A stretch of 64,000 nt of DNA from Methylocystis iwaonis (GTDB taxonomy: Bacteria > Pseudomonadota > Alphaproteobacteria > Rhizobiales > Beijerinckiaceae). Every line of letters starts with the position of its first letter. Position 1 is the first letter of the stretch. Location: positions 171,812 through 235,811 of the forward strand of contig NZ_AP027144.1 of the NCBI RefSeq assembly GCF_027925385.1, written 5' to 3'. Position numbers and translations under genes: made by a program. The notes under the pieces are model-generated. The model worked only from the letters and a program-made list of their open reading frames with translations, had not been told where the DNA came from and did not search any database. Below, one piece after another: positions 46,541-54,583 of this stretch.

Positions 46541-46983
46541 TAGTAAAATTAAAGCAAGGTAGTGTCCTAATTTGAAGCGTCGTCCTCAAATTTCTTCAAC
46601 CGTTCAATCAGGATGCCAAGCTCGGCCTGGCATAGCTCTAAATGGGTGCGTATCTCATTTCTCTCTGCCTCCCGAAGAGGATTTGAATAAAGCTCGCCCC
46701 AATCGATTTGGATTGACTCCCTGAGCGTATGGATATCCCGGAGGAGTTTCTCTATTTCGCTCATTTGGCTCCCCTACGCACCACCGCGATTGCGGCTTTC
46801 AACGTGTCCTGCGGCGATCATACGCCGCTCAAATGCAATATTGCGAATTTGCGCCGCATGTCGGTTCCTTCAATAGGATCCGACCACACATCGTCGCGGC
46901 TTGCTTTGGGGTTGCCTCTGGATTGGAAACCTCAACCACGCCTTCCCACACGGCGCGGCGCTAGGTAGCAAGCAGGCCTAGTC
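46524..46983. repeat. 20-bp direct repeat pair bracketing a small gene
   Basis: AGGTAGCAAACACACCTAGT at 46524 recurs as AGGTAGCAAGCAGGCCTAGT starting near 46965, with three differences. The pair brackets the 65-residue gene at 46567-46764. The first copy is also one arm of the 23-bp inverted repeat. Confidence 0.6.
46567..46764 (-). CDS. Small coiled-coil protein, 65 aa
   Basis: AGGGGAGCCAA precedes ATG. The product is acidic and almost fully helical (MSEIEKLLRDIHTLRESIQI, LELCQAELGILIERLKKFED) with heptad-like spacing. No family recognised. Confidence 0.6.
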   Translation of the reverse strand: MSEIEKLLRDIHTLRESIQIDWGELYSNPLREAERNEIRTHLELCQAELGILIERLKKFEDDASN

Positions 46984-47153
46984 CATTGCGTAAAATATAA
47001 GACACTGATTTACGTGCAGTTTCTATTTAATCTGGACAGTTATCCACATCCTGATGGTCGATTTCGCCGCACCGGCGCCCAAGGGGGGCGGCGACGCACT
47101 GACTGGCAGGCCTGATGACGCCATCCGAGGATTAAGGATCGTTCGAGCTATGC
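46765..47153. other. Non-coding stretch
   Basis: Holds the second copy of the 20-bp repeat near 46965. No gene supported. Confidence 0.4.
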
Positions 47154-47264
47154 CTACCCCAGCGCCGTTGCCGCAGCCATAGGGTCTGCCCCTAAGAAGC
47201 CACGCGCGAACATCGCGCCGACGCCAATCGAAAGAATACGCCAGAAGGCCTGCTCTCGCATCAT
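47154..47264 (-). CDS. Tiny hypothetical protein, 36 aa
   Basis: GGAGG ten bases before an ATGATG start. Natural sequence: MREQAFWRILSIGVGAMFAR then GFLGADPMAAATALG, one amphipathic to hydrophobic helix. Unrecognised. Confidence 0.35.
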   Translation of the reverse strand: MMREQAFWRILSIGVGAMFARGFLGADPMAAATALG

Positions 47265-47362
47265 GTGCGTGAGCCCTCCCGAAGTGGTGGAGCCCCACAC
47301 CCCCATTTAGGATGACAGGCCATCAAATCGAGCGGCGCCTTGGAGGCGCGCGGACAGATGTT

Positions 47363-47659
47363 CTACGGCTGTGGATACGGCTTCCCGAGAGGACCGCCGA
47401 TTGGCAGCACCGTAAACAGAGGCTCGTTAGCGGTGATCGATAAGAACTCGTTGGCGATCATCGTCCGATAAAAGAAACGCATTTTCTTCTCGTAGGGGTC
47501 GAACATCGACCAGCCAACCATGCCGGTGTCTGGCCCCCATCCGCCCGTCGGATAGTGATGGTTGTCCCTGAAGCCCGGCGCGCTCTTGATCATATACTTA
47601 GCCAAAGGCATACGCGCGATATCCAGCAAATGCCGTTCAGCATAGCCGAGGTCATACAC
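47363..47659 (-). CDS. Hypothetical protein, possibly 5'-truncated, about 98 aa
   Basis: The GTG start at 47659 is a guess: the frame is open 18 codons further upstream (SVWLSSNETPTIPLS) without an ATG. The protein is Tyr/Trp/Phe-rich and natural in composition (DNHHYPTGGWGPDTGMVGWS, KKMRFFYRTMIANEFLSITA), with a Pro-rich tail. No family recognised. It may be the C-terminal end of a longer gene. Confidence 0.5.
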   Translation of the reverse strand: MYDLGYAERHLLDIARMPLAKYMIKSAPGFRDNHHYPTGGWGPDTGMVGWSMFDPYEKKMRFFYRTMIANEFLSITANEPLFTVLPIGGPLGKPYPQP

Positions 47660-48068
47660 GCTCAGAGGAATGGTCGGCGTTTCGTTGCTGCTCAGCCATA
47701 CGGAGCTTCTAATCCCGCGCTACCCATAGTAGCGGCGCGCGATTACGCCCTTCTGCGGCCAGCAGCATCGAGCATGAATAAGGCGGCCGCCCGAAGCTCA
47801 CGGGGCAGCCGCCGGGTCGAGCGGTCGTCAGAGGGCCACCTTGGCGGGGCGGTCTTGGAGCTTCATTCCGTCCGCTCGATCACAACGCCCGAAAGCGTCG
47901 CTCACTATCAACCCTTTGAACACTTTTCGGTTCGCGGCTGTGGCAGCAATTTTCCGCGGGCTCCCCCGCCCATCCGGCTTGTCGCCCCATCTAGGGAGCA
48001 AGGCCTTGCCTTCCCCGAAACGCTCGCGTAGCTTCCCCGCAATGGCGTCGTGGCGCGGCGCCAAAGAG
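47660..48068. other. Non-coding stretch
   Basis: No supported gene; frames present lack ribosome sites and are shadow-like. Confidence 0.4.
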
Positions 48069-48105
48069 AAACGCCCCGACCGTGGATGTGCCGGCGGGGC
48101 GTTTT
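48069..48105. terminator. Bidirectional terminator hairpin, copy 1
   Basis: AAACGCCCCG pairs with CGGGGCGTTTT around a 17-base loop. The A and T tails make it usable on both strands. It sits just after the stop of the minus-strand gene at 48116-48319. Confidence 0.75.
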
Positions 48106-48115
48106 GCTTATAATG

Positions 48116-48319
48116 CTAACTCTTCTGTGGATCGTCTTTTTGAGCGATAGCGCAATATTCGGCTTTCCACGGCAACGTGTCGAAATCCGGCTCATAGCCC
48201 TTGTCTCGATACTCTTGCTCAGGAATGTCTATCCCGATCCTCCCAATTTCGACGAGAGCGGTATTTGGTTGACCCCGCTCGCCTGACGTCCGGTAACGTC
48301 CCTGCGGTTTTTCTGGCAT
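48116..48319 (-). CDS. Hypothetical protein, 67 aa
   Basis: GGGAGGATGAGCT precedes ATG. Hydrophilic product with IGIDIPEQEYRDKGYEPDFD and TLPWKAEYCAIAQ. No family recognised. Followed directly by a terminator hairpin. Confidence 0.6.
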   Translation of the reverse strand: MPEKPQGRYRTSGERGQPNTALVEIGRIGIDIPEQEYRDKGYEPDFDTLPWKAEYCAIAQKDDPQKS

Positions 48320-48358
48320 AGCTCATCCTCCCGCTTTCTGATCTCAGGAGAGCAGCGA

Positions 48359-48793
48359 TCACTCATATTCATCTGCCTCAGAAAGGCCGATGCGGGCTTC
48401 CTGGGCGAAGGAAACGAGCCCGGCACCCAAGAACAATGTTGCCACGACGAAGAGCAGGCCCGCCCCATACGCATATTTAAGGCCGAAGAACTCGGACGTA
48501 AAAACAATCGCTAGGAGGATTGTTGCGCAAATCCCGCTGACCAGAGAGGCGACTATGGCTCGGTTCAAAAGCCGTGCACGCCGACGTAGTCGATCAATGT
48601 CGGTCTTGAGATGTGCGCGGGCGGGGTCATCTCCAGGTATCCCATTGAGCCCGCGAATCCGGGTCACCACTGCGGAAAGCCGCGAGGACATGAGCGAAAC
48701 GAATCCCGCGACTGCGCCTAGAAAGAAGGTTGGCGCGGTCGCCTGAGAAAAGATCATGGTCAACCGTGGCAGGTCCGGCACAAACTCAAGCAT
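48359..48793 (-). CDS. DUF2721 family membrane protein, 144 aa
   Basis: Starts MLEFVPDLPRLTMIFSQATA. The pattern APTFFLGAVAGFVSLMSSRL then RLRRRARLLNRAIVASLVSG and FVVATLFLGAGLVSFAQEAR matches DUF2721: three membrane helices with a basic cytoplasmic loop. Function unknown. A longer upstream frame is arginine-rich and not used. Confidence 0.8.
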   Translation of the reverse strand: MLEFVPDLPRLTMIFSQATAPTFFLGAVAGFVSLMSSRLSAVVTRIRGLNGIPGDDPARAHLKTDIDRLRRRARLLNRAIVASLVSGICATILLAIVFTSEFFGLKYAYGAGLLFVVATLFLGAGLVSFAQEARIGLSEADEYE

Positions 48794-48906
48794 TGGATCC
48801 GCCTTACGCTGCTGCGTCCCGTGCGCCTGCTGACGTCGATTGACGTATCGGCGCTCTCTAAATCGGTAGAAGCCCCGTCGTTGAAGCGCCGGGCTACCGC
48901 AGAGCT

Positions 48907-49095
48907 TTACCGTTCGATCAACAATCCGAGGACCCCGCCAACGATTGCGCCGCATAGGGCGCCGACAGGCGCTCCGGAGAAACCGGATCCTGCTCCAGCC
49001 AGTAGTGCGCCTAACGCCGCACCGACCGCAGCGCCAATGCCAGAAAGTGCTAGGATACCGGACGTCTGGTCGTCGCGGTTATGTGTATCTGCCAT
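48907..49095 (-). CDS. Glycine-zipper small membrane protein, 62 aa (copy 1)
   Basis: MADTHNRDDQTSGILALSGI followed by alternating Gly/Ala hydrophobic helices (GAAVGAALGALLAGAGSGFS, GALCGAIVGGVLGLLIER). Same layout as 53486-53671 and 50202-50363. Ribosome site weak. Confidence 0.6.
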   Translation of the reverse strand: MADTHNRDDQTSGILALSGIGAAVGAALGALLAGAGSGFSGAPVGALCGAIVGGVLGLLIER

Positions 49096-49461
49096 GTGAG
49101 GATGCCTTGGTAGCGGTCTGGCGACAAACCAGACGCCCTTTCCATGCATAGGTAGGGCGCTGTTAGGCTATACGGCTGCCGCCGTCTCGCTTGCACCGTT
49201 TTGCAGCTGCTCTCCGCGCTGCGCCCATTCTCGCGGATGAAGATCGCGCTGACGGCTTTCGAGTGCGGCGCGGACTTGCCCTCCGGCTGGTCGACGGCGC
49301 GCATCAGGCGGAAGACGAGGCGCTGGCCGAGAGAGCGCGCAAAAGTAGCAAGGTCGAAAACTGAGCTGATGGACGTCCACCGGGCTGGTCGCAGCCGGGC
49401 GAGTGGGCTCCAACCTAAGCTGCCTCATCCTGCATTTGTGGAAACGAGGACTCAAAACGCT
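49096..49461. other. Non-coding or decayed stretch
   Basis: A short plus-strand frame ends DEALAERARKSSKVEN at about 49362, resembling the end of the 53903-54094 and 57435-57635 proteins, but the rest is not preserved. Confidence 0.35.
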
Positions 49462-49653
49462 TCAGGCCTCGGCCAATTCTGAAGCGTAACCGCGGGCTCC
49501 CAAGTCGATAAATCGGGTGATGTCGTCTTGGATCATCTTCCGAAGCGCCAGGGGACCTCGCTTCCGGTTGAGCAAATAACCTGCGAGAATACGGGCGGGC
49601 CTGTTGCTTGGACTAACGCCGTGAGCCATAGGGGCGTGTTCGAGATTCGTCAT
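49462..49653 (-). CDS. Hypothetical protein, 63 aa
   Basis: MTNLEHAPMAHGVSPSNRPA then LRKMIQDDITRFIDLGARGY and ASELAEA. GAGGCGAGAG abuts the ATG; an ATG 14 codons earlier is possible. A decayed copy of its C-terminus is at 57870-58000. Confidence 0.55.
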   Translation of the reverse strand: MTNLEHAPMAHGVSPSNRPARILAGYLLNRKRGPLALRKMIQDDITRFIDLGARGYASELAEA

Positions 49654-50201
49654 CTCTCGCCTCTTCTTTGCGATCTGAGCTAGGGATACGCCCACCGCCT
49701 ACGCATAAGATCATGCTGCGATGCGCGTGCTTCAAATGCCTATACCGCCCTCACATGTCACGTTGATGTCGTACGGCGGAGTCGGCAGCAACGGACGAGC
49801 AAGTGGAGGCGGTGCGGGGCGGACGTCCGGCCGATTACGGCAGAGGCCGGAACAAAGTTCTTAGAGCCAGAGTTGGATTCTCAACTTCTCCTACTTATCA
49901 GCGCCCGCACTCCCAGGTCGGGCGCATTTTTTCGGCCTATCCATGTCGCATCCATGTCGCGCGGGGCCGCCGGGATTGCCGGGGAATCGTTGGAAACCAA
50001 GGGAATTTGTTGCGAGCCGATGCAACATGAAAAGCAGCTATTTCGAGCCCCTGCCAACTAACTGGGGGCGCGAAACACCGCCTTCCGTGGGAGCTGCTTG
50101 TTCGCTCGCTCTTTTCAGATCAGGAAAGACAGAACCCCCGCCTGCCTGGCCTTCCCCAGGAGGATTGGAGAGAGGCACGCGGGGCGGGGGCAGGCGGGGG
50201 G
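49654..50201. other. Non-coding stretch containing an orphan terminator
   Basis: No gene supported on either strand. The only clear element is the hairpin at 49901-49932. Confidence 0.4.
49901..49932 (+). terminator. Rho-independent terminator without an upstream gene
   Basis: GCGCCCG (49901-49907) pairs with CGGGCGC (49919-49925) and is followed by A and six T. No coding gene precedes it on this strand, so it may end a small RNA. Confidence 0.65.
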
Positions 50202-50363
50202 CTACATAAACGAACCAATAATGGCTCCTCCGAGCCCGCCAATTACAGTACTCGCGAGAGCAGCCGGAAAGCCGATTGTCGCGCCTCCCAGCGCTGCGCC
50301 GAATGCCGCACCGACAAGAGCGAGAACCGTCGCCATAGTCATGTGTTCTTTGGCGGTAACCAT
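50202..50363 (-). CDS. Glycine-zipper small membrane protein, 53 aa (copy 2)
   Basis: GGAGGCGACG precedes ATG. The sequence MVTAKEHMTMATVLALVGAA is followed by FGAALGGATIGFPAALAS and VIGGLGGAIIGSFM: two Gly-zipper helices. Too short to be found by ordinary length filters. Confidence 0.6.
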   Translation of the reverse strand: MVTAKEHMTMATVLALVGAAFGAALGGATIGFPAALASTVIGGLGGAIIGSFM

Positions 50364-50562
50364 CGTCGCCTCCACGATCGCGCCCCGCCAGCTCGAGGCG
50401 AGGTCTACCGTAGTACGGTAGCGCTCTTCCGCTGCCAGACAAGCGCTCGCCCTTCAGTTTTCTACGGGTTCCCACTAAGCGTTTCCCTTACCTTGAAGCG
50501 AGCGCTTATCTGGGCGTATTCCCGCCGCTCCAATGTGCGGAAAAACAAGGAAAAGCTTGCCA

Positions 50563-50820
50563 ATGGGTCGTCTTGCTGTGTCCGTCCTCAACGAGTTGGA
50601 AGCGCCCGTTTTCTCAGCCGAATTTCCCACGCACACGACCGCCAAAAATTTCATCGAGTGGCGAATTGAGGATTTGCTGGCGCAGGGCGCGAAATATTTC
50701 GACATGATCGACAAGGATACGCACGCCGAAACCCGCTACAGCGCTGCTGCAATTGCCGATGGCGTTTTCGCCACCATCAAAACGGATTGGCGTTACGCCC
50801 TCATAAGGAGGGCAGCCTAG
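50563..50820 (+). CDS. Hypothetical protein, 85 aa
   Basis: MGRLAVSVLNELEAPVFSAE with FPTHTTAKNFIEWRIEDLLA, then YFDMIDKDTHAETRYSAAAI and ADGVFATIKTDWRYALI. Soluble, natural composition, no family recognised. An ATG ten codons earlier is the alternative start; AAGGAAAAG lies before the chosen one. Confidence 0.6.
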   Translation: MGRLAVSVLNELEAPVFSAEFPTHTTAKNFIEWRIEDLLAQGAKYFDMIDKDTHAETRYSAAAIADGVFATIKTDWRYALIRRAA

Positions 50821-51047
50821 CGCTTGCTCCCGAAGCGCTCATCAAGAAGCGCCGGTGAGAGGGCGAGGCGAGGCGGTCGAATCGGGAAGTTCACCGCCTC
50901 CCTCGCGACTCAAATAGCAGCATTATCGCCCCATCCCGCTCGCCTGAAGCTGCGACGAATCGGGCAGCACGTCGCTCGGCACCACGGAGGGAGGCAAACA
51001 AACAAGCTATATCAACCGGTATTTAATATAAACAGCATGTTTGGATG

Positions 51048-51127
51048 GTTCGACTAGCCCTCAATCCGGTTAGCGCACTCGTCTGGGGGACAAGGGGTCG
51101 TGGGTTCGAATCCCGCCACTCCGACCA
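51048..51127 (+). tRNA. tRNA-Pro(GGG)-like sequence with a broken 5' half
   Basis: Counting from the CCA end, the T arm (GTGGG-TTCGAAT-CCCGC), variable loop, anticodon loop CTGGGGG (anticodon GGG) and D-loop AATCCGG are recognisable. The anticodon stem has one mismatch (CTCGT/ACAAG), the D stem has one, and the 5' acceptor strand (GTTCGAC) does not pair with CACTCCG. This looks like the 3' end of a tRNA-Pro gene carried by an integrated element, or a decayed tRNA, rather than a working gene. Confidence 0.55.
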
Positions 51128-51280
51128 TCTAACATTCGGAAAAAGGGCCAAGCCCGCTCGCCCGATATTGCGTCCAATCCTGGCCGAAGGTCGATCGTCC
51201 GGCCACTATGCGGCAGCTTTCCAGCTCTCCCAATAGAACTTTAATCTTGTGATCTTGGCGGCGGATTTAGGAGCGCGCCA

Positions 51281-51364
51281 ATGGCTGAACACACAATCGC
51301 CCTTGCAGCCCTAATTTTGGGGGCATGTCTCATCCTGCGTATCATGCTGAGCGCCGGGCCATAG
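51281..51364 (+). CDS. Tiny membrane peptide, 27 aa
   Basis: TTAGGAGCGCGCCA precedes ATG at ideal spacing. The product is one hydrophobic helix (IALAALILGACLILRIMLSA). Function unknown; phage holin-like or toxin-like peptides are possible but unsupported. Confidence 0.45.
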   Translation: MAEHTIALAALILGACLILRIMLSAGP

Positions 51365-51612
51365 GCCGGGAATGAGCCGGAGAGGCTGTCCAGCACTGCC
51401 CGCGCGCAGGGCGGGCGCCTTAATGGAAAGACGGCCCGCCGCTAAAGATGCAACGGGCCGTCAGATCAGGCCAGGCGCCTGCGACAGTCTCACACACTCA
51501 AATCCTGTGAAGGGCGCGGGATTCCGGCCGGCCGATATTTCTAACCGAGCCACTCGACGCGGTCGTCTGACGATCTAACTGGCGGGTCTCCAGCACTCTG
51601 CAGGAGGCCCAG

Positions 51613-51984
51613 ATGTCTAGTTTGAGAGCCATGGGTTCGACGGCTGCGCTTTGCGCCACGGTTGCCGTTTCCCTCGTGCCGACCTCATCGTTCGCCGGCG
51701 TCATGAGCATCACCGACAAGGCCAGCGTCAGCCTGTCGTCATCCACCAATCAGGTTGATTGGCGCCCCTATCGGCATCATCACCATCGTTGGCACATGGG
51801 CTGGTATTACGGCTGGCCACGCTATCGCATCGGAACCTACGCTGCTGCGGCGCCTTTAGCTGCCTACGGATCCGCCTATCCAAGCGGTTGCGGAGTCCAC
51901 GGCACTGCCTATCCAGCATATGGCGGTTGCGGCGCGTGGGGTTATGGCGGAGGTCTGTTTGGCATGGGGCTTGGCCCGTTCTAG
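51613..51984 (+). CDS. Secreted His/Tyr/Gly-rich protein, 123 aa
   Basis: AGGAGG seven bases before ATG. Signal peptide (GSTAALCATVAVSLVPTSSF), then a HHHHRWHMGWYYGWPRY segment and a Gly/Tyr/Ala-rich tail with three Cys. Terminator hairpin copy 2 follows. Related in design to 27505-27885. Confidence 0.65.
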   Translation: MSSLRAMGSTAALCATVAVSLVPTSSFAGVMSITDKASVSLSSSTNQVDWRPYRHHHHRWHMGWYYGWPRYRIGTYAAAAPLAAYGSAYPSGCGVHGTAYPAYGGCGAWGYGGGLFGMGLGPF

Positions 51985-52011
51985 CCGCCCGGCCTACTCC
52001 ATACTTCAAGC

Positions 52012-52048
52012 AAAACGCCCCGCCGCTGCCTTTGCGGTCGGGGCGTTT
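52012..52048. terminator. Bidirectional terminator hairpin, copy 2
   Basis: AAAACGCCCCG pairs with CGGGGCGTTT. It lies 27 bp after the stop of the secreted protein at 51613-51984. Confidence 0.75.
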
Positions 52049-52228
52049 CTCGCTCCGGGTTCCTGGCAGGGGCCGGAACGAATGAGTTCTCAGCGCCCGC
52101 TGTGACGAAAACAAGGCCTATTCCGCCCGGGGCATGGCCGTCGCGCAACGTGAGCGCCGGGATGCGCGAAGCGAGCGAATAAGCGGGTGCGCGGCGCCGC
52201 GGTGACCGTCGCAAAGGTGGAGAGAAAA

Positions 52229-52576
52229 ATGGCGGCATTGACCGACCTTGCAAAATTGGATGGCGTCGTCCTCGCATTTGAGTTCGCCCCGGACGGCCGC
52301 CTGCTTAATCACGAAGCGACCGCCGAGACGCCGCCCGGGATGACTGAGATGGCTGCGGCTGCACAGTTCTGTGCGTCTGTAACGACCAACTTCAACGCGC
52401 TTGCCGAAGCATTCTCCAAACTGAGCGGCATGCAATGGATACCCCAACAGGGGTGGGCGTATTCCGGGGGTGAGTATACGATAGCCATCGGCTGCAACGG
52501 CTATCGCGGGGTTTTCATCAAGACCGAGAAGGCCGACTTCAACCAACTGTTTGAGCTACTGGTTGCCAGCAAATAG
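52229..52576 (+). CDS. DUF2173 family protein (roadblock/LC7-like), 115 aa
   Basis: GGTGGAGAG precedes ATG. The pattern LAKLDGVVLAFEFAPDGRLL, LSGMQWIPQQGWAYSGGEYT and GVFIKTEKADFNQLFELL matches DUF2173. Members are small soluble proteins of unknown role found in autotrophs and methylotrophs. Confidence 0.8.
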   Translation: MAALTDLAKLDGVVLAFEFAPDGRLLNHEATAETPPGMTEMAAAAQFCASVTTNFNALAEAFSKLSGMQWIPQQGWAYSGGEYTIAIGCNGYRGVFIKTEKADFNQLFELLVASK

Positions 52577-52691
52577 CTGGCTTGCGATGGGCACAGCGCG
52601 GGGCTATGGCTGGCGCAGCCGCGCGGATAGGTCCGGCCCCGCGATCGGCACGCAATAGCGCCGATGAGAGTGCGGCGTTAATATCGACCCC

Positions 52692-53363
52692 ATGTGCGGA
52701 CGGTTCACGCAATCCTATACATGGGCGGAGGTCGAGCGCTTCCTGAGCGTAATCGGCCCGGCGCGCAATCTACGGCCGCGCTACAACATTGCGCCTACCA
52801 CGCCGATCGACGTCCTACGGCTTGGGGGGCCGGCCGCGAGCTCGTCTCGATGCGCTGGGGCCTCATCCCATCATGGTGGAAGAAGCCGCTCAACGAACTG
52901 CCGTCGACCTTCAACGCCCGCGCCGAGACACTTGCCGAAAAGCCGATGTTCCGCTCGGCGTTCAAGTCGCACCGCTGCATTATCCCGGCCTCGGGCTTCT
53001 ATGAGTGGACCGGCAAGCCGGGCGCGAAGACGCCGCACTATTTCTCGGCCCCAGACGGCCGCCCGCTGGCCTTTGCGGGCCTTTTGGGAGTGCTGGCGCA
53101 ATCCGGAGACGAACGAGCCTATCGAATCCGCAACTATCATCGTGGGGCCCGCACATGAGTGGACGCAGCCCTTTCACGACCGCATGCCGGTCATTCTCGA
53201 CTGGTGCGACGCGGGGGCATGGATGCACGGCGACTATCCGCCCGCGCTCCTGCACCCGCCGCCCGAGGACGCCTTGCGGGAATGGGTGGTGTCGACCCGG
53301 GTGAACCGGGCGGGCGCCGGGGACGATGATCCGGCGCTGATTGAGGCGGTCGAGCCGGCTTGA
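52692..53363 (+). pseudogene. SRAP (YedK/HMCES-type) gene with two compensating frameshifts
   Basis: Starts MCGRFTQSYTWAEVERFLSV with the catalytic Cys2. Near 52830, at a run of six G, the frame changes; RELVSMRWGLIPSWWKKPLN, TFNARAETLAEKPMFRSAFK and RCIIPASGFYEWTGKPGAKT continue. An extra T near 53085 returns to the first frame: WRNPETNEPIESATIIVGPA, HDRMPVIL and LREWVVSTRVN. SRAP proteins cap abasic sites in single-stranded DNA. Both lesions are in homopolymers, so sequencing error is possible. Confidence 0.87.
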
Positions 53364-53485
53364 TTATGCTCTCCGCCACTCGCCCCCTACTGCGACCTGT
53401 CCGGACAGAAGTCGGGCAGCCCGGCGCCTTAGGGCTCGCCCCTCGACCCGCTCGCCCCATGTGTCAGGCAACTGGAGAGCAGACC

Positions 53486-53671
53486 ATGGCCGACAGCGAT
53501 CGCAATCCCAACCAACAGAAAAATCGCTATATTTTCGCAGGGACCGGTGCGGTTCTGGGCGCAGTAGCGGGTCTCGGCGCCGCCGGCGCGATTGCGGCGC
53601 TGGGGGGAGCCGCGCTCGGCGGCCTGTTGGGTTATAATCTCTTGGCGCGGATCGGGGCGCGGAAACATTAA
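53486..53671 (+). CDS. Glycine-zipper small membrane protein, 61 aa (copy 3)
   Basis: GGAGAG precedes ATG. MADSDRNPNQQKNRYIFAGT then GAVLGAVAGLGAAGAIAALG and GAALGGLLGYNLLARIG. The N-terminal MAD-x-x-R layout matches the copy at 48907-49095. Confidence 0.62.
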   Translation: MADSDRNPNQQKNRYIFAGTGAVLGAVAGLGAAGAIAALGGAALGGLLGYNLLARIGARKH

Positions 53672-53902
53672 CGTTCCGGCGGTTGCTTCTGCCCAATGGG
53701 ATAGGCCACCGAGGCGCATCTTCTGACGGTCGCGCCGCAGCCGCCGGCTGCAGCGAGGGAACCTCGGCCAATTTAAGAAGGCGAGAGACGTCGTCCTCGC
53801 CCGGCGCGCACGGCCGGAGAGCGCTCATCCCGAGGTCGCGCATGTTCCTGTGGTCCATGGCGGGGAGGGTGCAACAAGATGTCCTGAGCAGCCGCAGCGA
53901 TG

Positions 53903-54094
53903 TCAGTTTCTAGCCTGGCCGCTTTCGCTCGCTCGCTTGGCGAGCGCTTCGTCTATCAGCGCCCTGATCTCGGGACGAACTTTTCTGCTGCCTTTTTCGA
54001 ATAGTCCGGCGATCTGGCCAGCCCGAATTTTGGCCGCTCTGATGCGGCGTCTTTCTTCTGCCAATCTGGCCGCTTGGGTCTTGATGAGGGTCAC
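53903..54094 (-). CDS. Small basic protein, 63 aa, duplicated family
   Basis: GTG start with GGAGG eight bases upstream. The core RRRIRAAKIRAGQIAGLFEK, GSRKVRPEIRALIDEALAKR is closely matched at 57435-57635. Basic and helical, possibly nucleic-acid binding. No family recognised. Confidence 0.6.
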   Translation of the reverse strand: MTLIKTQAARLAEERRRIRAAKIRAGQIAGLFEKGSRKVRPEIRALIDEALAKRASESGQARN

Positions 54095-54113
54095 GTTCCC
54101 GCCTCCGCAAGGA

Positions 54114-54311
54114 TCAACGGTGGGGAGGCACTTTCCCAAGCGGGTCGGTCTGCGCAACATCCTTGCCTAGATCGCTCGCTGGTTGAACGCCTTGCTCTAA
54201 CGCGGCGTCTTTCTGCCGCCCCTTTATTCCATTGAGCTCAGTCTTGCTTATTCGAATAATTTCCTGCGTCGCTTCAAGCGCCGCAGCCGTCATTTCCAAT
54301 TCGCTTGCCAT
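54114..54311 (-). CDS. Hypothetical protein, 65 aa
   Basis: GGAGAGCCGCTA precedes ATG. MASELEMTAAALEATQEIIR then ISKTELNGIKGRQKDAALEQ, a helical N-terminus and a hydrophilic tail. It ends 19 bp before the 53903-54094 gene and may be co-transcribed with it. Confidence 0.55.
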   Translation of the reverse strand: MASELEMTAAALEATQEIIRISKTELNGIKGRQKDAALEQGVQPASDLGKDVAQTDPLGKVPPHR

Positions 54312-54418
54312 TAGCGGCTCTCCCGCCATCGTATGAGATGGGAACTTCACTGCAGGCTCACCGTTCCCTCCGCAACGAACTTTGTTGGAGCCATCTCTCG
54401 CGTCCAAGTCGGCACAAC

Positions 54419-54457
54419 AAAAACGCCCCGGGCTTACATCCGGCGTCGGGGCGCTTC
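54419..54457. terminator. Bidirectional terminator hairpin, copy 3
   Basis: AAAACGCCCCG pairs with CGGGGCG. Its loop GGCTTACATCCGGCGT is almost identical to copy 4 (57355-57392) read on the opposite strand. Confidence 0.72.
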
Positions 54458-54583
54458 TCAGCCTACCCTCTTGCCAACAAATCAGCTCAGAGCTCTGCGG
54501 GTGCGCCAGAGCCTTCTCGGCTACCAAGGTAGTGCCCTGGCCATTTTCGCGCACCCGCGCCCCGCTCTGCCCGGCGCACGGCG

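Noticed and set aside
46729..46968. 79-codon plus-strand frame
   Set aside because: Overlaps the start of the coiled-coil gene antisense and has no ribosome site.
53364..53858. 164-codon minus-strand frame
   Set aside because: Antisense to the glycine-zipper gene at 53486-53671 and without natural composition.
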